NCBI RefSeq assembly: GCF_018100925.1 | Contig: NZ_JAGJEH010000013.1 | Location: 62,001 to 126,000, forward strand | Origin: Pseudoalteromonas luteoviolacea | GTDB lineage: Bacteria > Pseudomonadota > Gammaproteobacteria > Enterobacterales > Alteromonadaceae | Length of the DNA stretch: 64,000 nt | Reading direction: 5' to 3' | In this document: piece by piece, positions 58,242 to 64,000 of the stretch | Position numbering within the stretch: the first letter of the stretch is position 1 | Layout of the letters: every line of letters starts with the position of its first letter | Made by a program: the position numbers and the translations under genes | Notes under the pieces: generated by a model | Databases searched by the model: none | Seen by the model: only the letters and a program-made list of their open reading frames with translations | What the model was told of the DNA's origin: nothing

Positions 58242-58856
58242 TTAAGAGTGGTTCTTTTGATAACCCGCCGCACCTTTAGCAATATAACGCAGCTGCCATA
58301 TCAGTCTGGCAGTTAGCTCTGCCCGTTGCTGCTGATCCTGATCAAGCGCCTCTGCGCCTGAGCTAAATACCAAAGTCACCATTGCTTCTGCCTGCATATA
58401 AGCGTGATGCGCATCGACTTTAGTTTCAGACTCTAAATAATGAGCCAACTCCAATATAAAATGCTTTATCTCTCTGGCTACGGCAGCGCGAAACGCGGGG
58501 GAGGTGCCCGATCGCTCTCTCAGCAATAGCCGGAATTGGTTACTAGACGTTTCGATAAACTCCATAAATGTCTGCACAGATGTATCAATGACACTACCAC
58601 CACTGGCAATGCGCCTTCGTGCTTGGCGCATTAGCTGTCTTAGTGTAAGTCCCGCTTCATCGACTAGGGTCAGCCCCAATTCATTCATGTCCTTGAAATG
58701 ACGATAAAAAGACGTGGGCGCAATCCCCGCTTCTCGTGCCACTTCACGTAAGCTCAAGTTAGAAAAGCTATGCTCAGCACTGAGCTGATTGAATGCCGCC
58801 TCAATCAATGCTTGTCGAGTTTTTTGTTTTTGTTGTGCACGCACACCTGACATCAA
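58242..58856 (-). CDS. fabR: TetR-family repressor of unsaturated fatty acid genes
   Basis: 204 residues, very close to E. coli FabR: GVRAQQKQKTRQ, SLREVAREAGIAPTSFYRHFKD (helix-turn-helix), LRQLMRQARRRIASGGSV, FRLLLRERSGTSPAFRAAVAREI. FabR senses the unsaturated/saturated acyl balance and represses fabA/fabB-type genes. Here it is divergent from a desaturase, with a palindrome in between, and near sthA, as in enterobacteria. Start at the first or second of two adjacent Met codons. Confidence 0.92.
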   Translation of the reverse strand: MMSGVRAQQKQKTRQALIEAAFNQLSAEHSFSNLSLREVAREAGIAPTSFYRHFKDMNELGLTLVDEAGLTLRQLMRQARRRIASGGSVIDTSVQTFMEFIETSSNQFRLLLRERSGTSPAFRAAVAREIKHFILELAHYLESETKVDAHHAYMQAEAMVTLVFSSGAEALDQDQQQRAELTARLIWQLRYIAKGAAGYQKNHS

Positions 58857-58933
58857 TGCCCCCTACTTTATTTCACTCAATACGCTAATTGGGCAGTCTA
58901 ATACTTGACGGCACAAGAATGAAATACTATTTT

Positions 58934-58951
58934 AGCGTACAAGTGTACGCT
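58934..58951. promoter_or_regulatory. Probable FabR operator
   Basis: AGCGTACAAGTGTACGCT: 8-bp perfect half-sites around a central AG, 12 bases before the desaturase start and 77 bases before fabR. Its place and form fit the FabR/DesT-type operators; binding is inferred. Confidence 0.75.
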
Positions 58952-58963
58952 GAGATTTTAAAA

Positions 58964-60097
58964 ATGAAAAAACCGCCTATTATTTGGACTAATGTGATAT
59001 TTTTTAGTCTGTCTTTTTTAGCCGCCGTCACGCTGGTACCTTGGTACGGCTATGAGTACGGTTATACGTTCACCCATTGGGTCGCATTTATCGCATGTAT
59101 GTTTTACGCTGGCATGTCGATCACCGCTGGTTATCACCGCCTTTGGGCACATAAAGCCTATGAAACACATCCCGTGATCCAGGTTATTTTTGCACTTGGT
59201 GGTGCATTTGCGCTGCAAAATAGCATCTTACATTGGAGTAGTGATCATCGCGTTCATCACGGTCAAGTCGATGATCCTGTGAAAGACCCGTATGCCGCAA
59301 CTCGTGGCTTTTGGTATAGCCATATAGGTTGGATGCTGCGTGACTACCAAGGTGACAATTATGGCGACTACAGCAATGCACGAGACCTACAGCGCAATAA
59401 GATCGTTATGTGGCAACACAAGCACTACCTCAAATTGGTTCTGCTCACCAACATTGGTATTCCACTATTACTTGGCTTAGCACTCGGTGATATCGTTGGC
59501 ATGCTGTTGCTTGCCGGTGTATTACGTTTAGTTTTGTCGCAGCACTTCACTTTTTTCATTAACTCGCTGGCGCACATTTGGGGCAGCCGCCCTTATACCG
59601 AAAAAAATACCGCCCGAGATAATGGTTTCTTAGCCTTGCTCACATATGGTGAGGGCTATCATAACTTCCATCATATTTTCGCCAGTGACTACCGTAATGG
59701 GATCCGCTGGTACCACTACGATCCAACCAAGTGGATGATTGGTGTTTTATCTTACCTAGGCCTTGCCAGTAAGTTAAAACGTACACCAGTAGAGCGCATT
59801 GAAAAAGCCAAAGCAGAAACCTTGTTGAATAAAACGAAAGTTACGCTTGCAAAATTGCCTTTAGCACAAGATAAGCTTACATTGTTACAGCAAGAATATG
59901 ATTTGCTTTTGAAAAAGTTACAGAATTTCTGTGCAATCCAAAAGCAATTACTCGAAGCTAAAAAACATGCCGTTTTAGAACAGTGTGAACAATCAGCACT
60001 GCACAAACAATATTCAGAGTTAGAGCAGGCTTGGCATACACAAAAGCAGGCATGGTTGGCATTAAACTCGAGGCTGTTAAAAGGCGCAACAAGCTAG
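58964..60097 (+). CDS. Delta-9 fatty acid desaturase
   Basis: 377 residues from the ATG at 58964. Four membrane segments and the three His boxes of acyl-CoA desaturases: HRLWAH, HRVHH and HNFHH (the last as YHNFHHIFASDYRNG). It introduces a cis double bond into acyl chains in the membrane, di-iron and oxygen dependent. The last 100 or so residues are charged and helical, probably a coiled coil. An upstream extension of the frame to 58889 would cover the operator and is rejected. It is expected to be repressed by FabR. Confidence 0.93.
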   Translation: MKKPPIIWTNVIFFSLSFLAAVTLVPWYGYEYGYTFTHWVAFIACMFYAGMSITAGYHRLWAHKAYETHPVIQVIFALGGAFALQNSILHWSSDHRVHHGQVDDPVKDPYAATRGFWYSHIGWMLRDYQGDNYGDYSNARDLQRNKIVMWQHKHYLKLVLLTNIGIPLLLGLALGDIVGMLLLAGVLRLVLSQHFTFFINSLAHIWGSRPYTEKNTARDNGFLALLTYGEGYHNFHHIFASDYRNGIRWYHYDPTKWMIGVLSYLGLASKLKRTPVERIEKAKAETLLNKTKVTLAKLPLAQDKLTLLQQEYDLLLKKLQNFCAIQKQLLEAKKHAVLEQCEQSALHKQYSELEQAWHTQKQAWLALNSRLLKGATS

Positions 60098-60142
60098 CTG
60101 CGCACCTAAACGGCCTCCCAATTGAGCAAGTAAGGCGAGGCC

Positions 60143-61579
60143 GTGACTAAATCCAAACAACAACCCAGTGAGCAACCACCGCAATCATTTCAGTATGACG
60201 CCATCATCATAGGAACTGGGCCCGGTGGCGAAGGGGCTGCGATGAACTTATCAAAGAGTCAACGCAAAGTTGCCGTGATAGAGAAGCAAACCGCGGTTGG
60301 TGGTGGATGTGTTCACTGGGGCACTATTCCTTCAAAAGCGCTTAGGCATTCTGTTAGCCGATTAATTGAATATAAAGCAAATCCCCTATATCGATTTACT
60401 GAACGTCCTAAGCGGTTAACCTTTCAAGATATTTTAAATCATGCCAGTGACGTGATTGGCAAACAGTCTTCACTGCGCTCCAGCTTTTACGACAGAAATC
60501 GCATTCACCTTTTCCAAGGTGAAGCCAGCTTTATCGATGCTAATACGGTCAAAGTGACTCACCTTGATGGCTCGCAAGATGTGCTTACAGCAAAAACCAT
60601 TGTCATTGCCACAGGCTCAAGACCATACCGCCCACCTGAAATTAACTTTGATCACCCAAGGGTGTATGACAGCGATACAATTTTACGCCTAGAGCACAAC
60701 CCACAACGGGTGATCGTATACGGCGCTGGTGTGATTGGCTGTGAATATGCCTCAATCTTTAAAGGCTTAGGTGCTAAAGTAGACTTGATCAATACACGTG
60801 ATCGACTTCTTTCATTCATGGATGATGAAATATCAGATGCACTGAGCTATCACTTTTGGAACAGCGGTATTGTGATCCGTCATAATGAAGAGTTTGCCAA
60901 AGTAGAAACCAGTGACAAAGGCGTTATTCTACATCTTCAATCGGGTAAAAAAGTGAAAGCTGATTGTATCCTGTGGGCCAATGGTAGAACAGGTAATACC
61001 GATAGTTTAAACCTCGAGGCTGTAGGTCTTAAAGCCGATGGGCGCGGTCAATTACGCGTCAATGAATACTACCAAACACAGGTTGAGAATATCTACGCTG
61101 TGGGTGACGTGATCGGCTATCCAAGTCTTGCCAGTGCGGCATTTGATCAAGGTCGAATTGCTGCCAATGCGATTGCCAATGGGCAGTGTGACGAACGCTT
61201 AATCACCGACATCCCAACTGGGATTTATACCATTCCAGAAATGAGCTCAGTCGGCAAGACAGAGCAAGAGCTCACAGCTGCCAAAATACCCTATGAAGTT
61301 GGTAGAGCTCAGTTTAAACACCTTGCTCGTGCACAAATTGCCAGCACAGAAGTAGGCAGTTTAAAAATATTGTTTCACACAAAAACCAAAGAAATATTGG
61401 GTATTCATTGCTTTGGTGAGCGTGCTTCCGAAATTGTACACATTGGTCAAGCCATTATGGAACAAAAAGGAGAAGGCAATAATGTCGAGTATTTCGTCAA
61501 TACCACCTTCAACTACCCTACTATGGCAGAAGCCTACCGAGTTGCTGCACTTAACGGTCTCAACAGGCTATGTGACTAG
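60143..61579 (+). CDS. sthA: Soluble pyridine nucleotide transhydrogenase
   Basis: 478 residues, near-identical motifs to E. coli SthA throughout: GTGPGGEGAAMNLSK (FAD), GGGCVHWGTIPSKALRH, YGAGVIGCEYASIF (NAD site), YAVGDVIGYPSLASAA, and the C-terminal NTTFNYPTMAEAYRVAALNG. It has VHWGT where the active disulphide of related reductases would be (Cys is single), as expected for this enzyme. It transfers hydride between NADPH and NAD. GTG start with AAGG seven bases upstream; 45 bases after the desaturase gene, so perhaps co-transcribed. Confidence 0.97.
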   Translation: MTKSKQQPSEQPPQSFQYDAIIIGTGPGGEGAAMNLSKSQRKVAVIEKQTAVGGGCVHWGTIPSKALRHSVSRLIEYKANPLYRFTERPKRLTFQDILNHASDVIGKQSSLRSSFYDRNRIHLFQGEASFIDANTVKVTHLDGSQDVLTAKTIVIATGSRPYRPPEINFDHPRVYDSDTILRLEHNPQRVIVYGAGVIGCEYASIFKGLGAKVDLINTRDRLLSFMDDEISDALSYHFWNSGIVIRHNEEFAKVETSDKGVILHLQSGKKVKADCILWANGRTGNTDSLNLEAVGLKADGRGQLRVNEYYQTQVENIYAVGDVIGYPSLASAAFDQGRIAANAIANGQCDERLITDIPTGIYTIPEMSSVGKTEQELTAAKIPYEVGRAQFKHLARAQIASTEVGSLKILFHTKTKEILGIHCFGERASEIVHIGQAIMEQKGEGNNVEYFVNTTFNYPTMAEAYRVAALNGLNRLCD

Positions 61580-61589
61580 CTGACTGTCG

Positions 61590-61615
61590 TTGCGGCTGAA
61601 ATCAATCAGCCGCAA
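61590..61615. terminator. Bidirectional terminator between sthA and the barrel-protein gene
   Basis: Perfect 10-bp stem TTGCGGCTGA / TCAGCCGCAA with a 6-base loop between two converging stop codons. U-tracts are weak on both sides. Confidence 0.6.
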
Positions 61616-61616
61616 A

Positions 61617-62891
61617 CTAAAAGCGATACTCTCCACTCACTCGCCACAATTGTTCAATTTGGCGAGTTGGCAAGTTATCGTCAGCACGATTGGCCACTTT
61701 GGTTTCTAGATACTGAAATTCAGCGCCAAATCGCCAGCTCTCTGAAAATCGCCATTTAACCGTTGCAGTAATAGCACCGCCATCACTGTCATTGGGGTCA
61801 AAGGCCCAATGATCCATATCTTTGACTTTAAACTGCTCGATGCGGCCACTCACCCGATATTCTTGCCAACGGTGTGTCAATAGGACGAATTGGCTGTCAA
61901 AATCATTGTCTACACCCCGAGAAAAACCCATTGCCGTATTGCCTGACATGGCTTGCGCAATGAGATGGGTGCGTTTTGTAATCTTATATTTATAGGCTAG
62001 GCTCCAAAATTTTGTATCCCAAGCATATTGCCCTGTGTGGTAATTGACCACCCCGGGATCACCATTATTATCGTACCAATAGGCTCGTAAATCATGACGG
62101 TTCTGATAGCTCCAATGCGCACCAACATAATAGCCAAAGCGCCCATCAATTTCGGTAAAAGGCTCTATTTGCCATGCCTGTTTACGTAGCTGGGGCGCTC
62201 TAAATCCTGCAGTTGGTCTTAAGGCCAAAGCTTCATTGAATACGGACTGTCTATCGTGGGGCGCAAAGCCACGCCATGCCAACACTGCGCCTAAAGGATC
62301 ATTGCCCTTATAAACACCCGCCAGCCACTGCCAATTGTGCGCACTCTGTTTGGCTAATCGTTTACCGCTACGCTTCACACTGGCCTCTAAGCCAAACGCT
62401 CTAAGTTCTTCACCAAGCCAAGCATTTAGCGCGGAATAGCTATAGTTATAGGGTGACGACCATCCAATATCAGGATTTTCCAACGACATCTTTGGATAAA
62501 AGCCACCAACGCGTAATTGTGGCTGATAAGCTCCCCTTGTCACGGGTTTATACTCGACAAAAAGCTCTGTAAACCCCACTTTATCATCAGGATCTGGCAC
62601 GTACTGCAAGCTACTGTGCGCCGACCAACTAGAGCCTATTTCAAAGCGAGACTGCACCAACGCTCTGCTAATATTGACCCCATCTTCACCTTGACCAAAA
62701 CGATTGACCGATGCGCCTCGAGAGTACCAAGATGGGTAGGCACTCGTCGATTGCCAATTTGCTTGCACGACCCCTTTATGCTGCCCAGCGTAACTTTGAC
62801 TGGACACACTGCTAAAGCCAACAAACAGTGCGCACATAGACGGAATGACAAAGATATTTTTTGTGCTGTTATTCATAATCATCAAACTCAT
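61617..62891 (-). CDS. Outer-membrane beta-barrel protein (porin-like)
   Basis: About 420 residues with a signal peptide, alternating aromatic beta strands throughout and a C-terminal RVSGEYRF ending in Phe, as needed for BAM-dependent insertion. The pattern (RFEIGSSWSAHSSLQY, TELFVEYKP, VGGFYPKMSLENPDIGW) is that of porin-like proteins found beside cupredoxin-domain proteins in marine gammaproteobacteria. Substrate unknown. Starts are possible at 62891 or at the ATG 62876, which overlaps the upstream stop codon (ATGAATAA) and would couple translation to the preceding gene. Confidence 0.75.
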   Translation of the reverse strand: MSLMIMNNSTKNIFVIPSMCALFVGFSSVSSQSYAGQHKGVVQANWQSTSAYPSWYSRGASVNRFGQGEDGVNISRALVQSRFEIGSSWSAHSSLQYVPDPDDKVGFTELFVEYKPVTRGAYQPQLRVGGFYPKMSLENPDIGWSSPYNYSYSALNAWLGEELRAFGLEASVKRSGKRLAKQSAHNWQWLAGVYKGNDPLGAVLAWRGFAPHDRQSVFNEALALRPTAGFRAPQLRKQAWQIEPFTEIDGRFGYYVGAHWSYQNRHDLRAYWYDNNGDPGVVNYHTGQYAWDTKFWSLAYKYKITKRTHLIAQAMSGNTAMGFSRGVDNDFDSQFVLLTHRWQEYRVSGRIEQFKVKDMDHWAFDPNDSDGGAITATVKWRFSESWRFGAEFQYLETKVANRADDNLPTRQIEQLWRVSGEYRF

Positions 62892-63561
62892 CTGAAAAGT
62901 CTTCTTTCAGCTCAAACAAAGACTGATTGAGCTGATAGGTTAAGGTAAATGTATTTGGCAGCGATTTTAGTTGCTTGCGCTCCGGCTGATCCAAATTGGC
63001 AAATCCTTCATGCCACACATTAATGACCAATTCTGATTGCAACTGTTCTGGCATATCGATGACAGCTTTACCGTGTTCATCTGTCACCGCGAAATAGGTC
63101 GAGTCGACCACCAGAATGTAGCCGAGCATCCAGTCATGGATATTGCACCCCAGTTCGACTACACCGGTATTGCCAAAGGTTAAGGATTGTGGATTGTCGC
63201 GGTACAACTTAAATTCAAACGGTTGTGCGGCTGAAAATGAATAGACATGATGCAAAATCGAGTCATAGTTTGGAAAAGAGACCTCCGCACCTTTTGGTAC
63301 AACTAAGATATGCGGTGTGAATGCCCGATCTTTTTGCCCCATTTTATAACTTTGCTTGAGCGTGTTTTGCTTCAAAGTAAGTTGTTTACTTTCAAACCAC
63401 ACCACAGCTTCTTTCACTGGCTTCCCATCCTTGCCCGTAACGTTAAGTGTCAATGGTTTTGCCACCCCCATTGAAGACATCAAACAAGCACTTAGGGCCA
63501 CTCCGTATTGCCACCGAGCACGCTTTGTTATTGCTTTATTTACTTGCTGCTGAAATTGCAT
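62869..63561 (-). CDS. Periplasmic cupredoxin-like protein
   Basis: About 230 residues. Signal peptide (to about residue 37), a short beta domain (LTLNVTGKDGKPVKEAVVWFE), and a cupredoxin-like domain: PKGAEVSFPNYDSILHHVYSF and VVELGCNIHDWMLGYILV. The His in LHHVYS with Cys, His and Met in GCNIHDWM are the four ligands of a type-1 copper site. Such proteins are often annotated as methylamine-utilisation-like, but no amine pathway is visible here. It is coupled to the following barrel gene. ATG 63561 with AAGGA nine bases upstream is preferred over a TTG at 63570. Confidence 0.78.
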   Translation of the reverse strand: MQFQQQVNKAITKRARWQYGVALSACLMSSMGVAKPLTLNVTGKDGKPVKEAVVWFESKQLTLKQNTLKQSYKMGQKDRAFTPHILVVPKGAEVSFPNYDSILHHVYSFSAAQPFEFKLYRDNPQSLTFGNTGVVELGCNIHDWMLGYILVVDSTYFAVTDEHGKAVIDMPEQLQSELVINVWHEGFANLDQPERKQLKSLPNTFTLTYQLNQSLFELKEDFSDEFDDYE

Positions 63562-63723
63562 TGAGCACAATCCTTATCTGGCCTTATTTTTCATTTGAGT
63601 ATAGACCGGACGACGCAAATAATGCATTCATCGCATTTTAAATTTGAATACGTATGCAAACCATTCAGAGAGGCAAAATTTGTCCGTAAGCTAGCCATAA
63701 CCAGTTGCCTATATGGAAAAAAC

Positions 63724-64000
63724 ATGCGCTATTCAAATTCACTTTGCTCTACCATAGGTTTCGTTGCCAGCTTATTGTCATTGACATCCACTGTACACGC
63801 AGCCAGTTTTAAAGTCTCTTCACCGGATCAGCAGCTCACGGTAACCATCAGTGATGATGGTTCACAGCCAAAGTATCAAGTCGCTTTCAAAGGACACACG
63901 GTGATCAACCCGTCAACGCTTGGGTTTGACTTTGCCAGAGCACCATCAATGAGAGACAACTTGTATATCAGTGCTGTTAAGCGCCAATCAAATAACAACA
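63724..64000 (+). CDS. GH97-family glycosidase (partial, runs off right edge)
   Basis: Ninety-two codons open to the window end. Signal peptide about 1-26 (ending VHAAS), then FKVSSPDQQLTVTISDDG, YQVAFKGHTVINPSTLGFDF, the start of the N-terminal beta-sandwich of GH97 alpha-glucosidase/alpha-galactosidase enzymes. GGAAAA lies just upstream of the ATG. The catalytic domain is outside the window, so specificity cannot be given. Confidence 0.7.
   Translation, partial: MRYSNSLCSTIGFVASLLSLTSTVHAASFKVSSPDQQLTVTISDDGSQPKYQVAFKGHTVINPSTLGFDFARAPSMRDNLYISAVKRQSNNN

Noticed and set aside
58889..58963. Longer start for the desaturase
   Set aside because: It would translate the palindromic operator; the ATG at 58964 begins a typical desaturase N-terminus.

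Overview
The window looks like chromosome of a marine gammaproteobacterium, most likely Pseudoalteromonas. The leuABCD order, the fabR/sthA neighbourhood, the GlyGly-CTERM protein and the style of the secreted enzymes all fit. This genus assignment is inference from gene content; no rRNA or other phylogenetic marker is present.

Region 1 (about 1-39.9 kb, almost all minus strand) is a siderophore locus. Reading in the direction of transcription (right to left) it holds a PvdQ-like periplasmic acylase, an MbtH protein, a FAAL-T-C-A-T synthetase, a KS-AT-KR-ACP polyketide synthase, a 4,054-residue NRPS (C-A-T-E-C-A-T-C-A-T-C), an I-A-T protein, a C-A-T-C-hydroxylase protein, an I-A-T-TE protein, and a partial PepSY membrane protein. 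Here I is a condensation-like domain without the HHxxxDG histidines. Adenylation-pocket residues read by eye give basic, Ser, Gly, basic, Asp, Gly, Asp. With one malonate extension and ketoreduction after the first basic residue this predicts diamino-hydroxyoctanoate (if that residue is Lys), D-Ser, Gly, Arg/Lys, beta-OH-Asp, Gly, beta-OH-Asp, i.e. the backbone of alterobactin. The FAAL starter together with the PvdQ-like acylase suggests the peptide is made as an N-acyl precursor and deacylated in the periplasm, as in pyoverdine. An ECF sigma factor with a good Fur box lies divergently upstream.

Region 2 (39.9-46.3 kb) holds a TerB-like protein, a small lipoprotein, a secreted protein of unknown function, and the leuABCD operon. 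The leu operon is preceded by a Leu-rich leader peptide and a classical attenuator that has not been captured by the long reading frames.

Region 3 (46.5-57.8 kb, minus strand) is a secreted-protein island: an M4 (vibriolysin-like) metalloprotease with PKD/GEVED-type domains, a secreted protein with a C-terminal Hint domain, three related secreted proteins carrying a MACPF/CDC-like signature, a GEVED-domain protein and a PKD protein with a GlyGly-CTERM tail. The longer intergenic gaps carry perfect or near-perfect hairpins. The three putative pore formers with a protease and a Hint protein may be an uncharacterised cytolysin system.

Region 4 (57.8-64 kb) is mostly housekeeping: fabR and a divergent delta-9 desaturase with a palindromic operator between them, sthA, an outer-membrane beta-barrel protein coupled to a cupredoxin-like protein, and the start of a GH97 glycosidase at the right edge.
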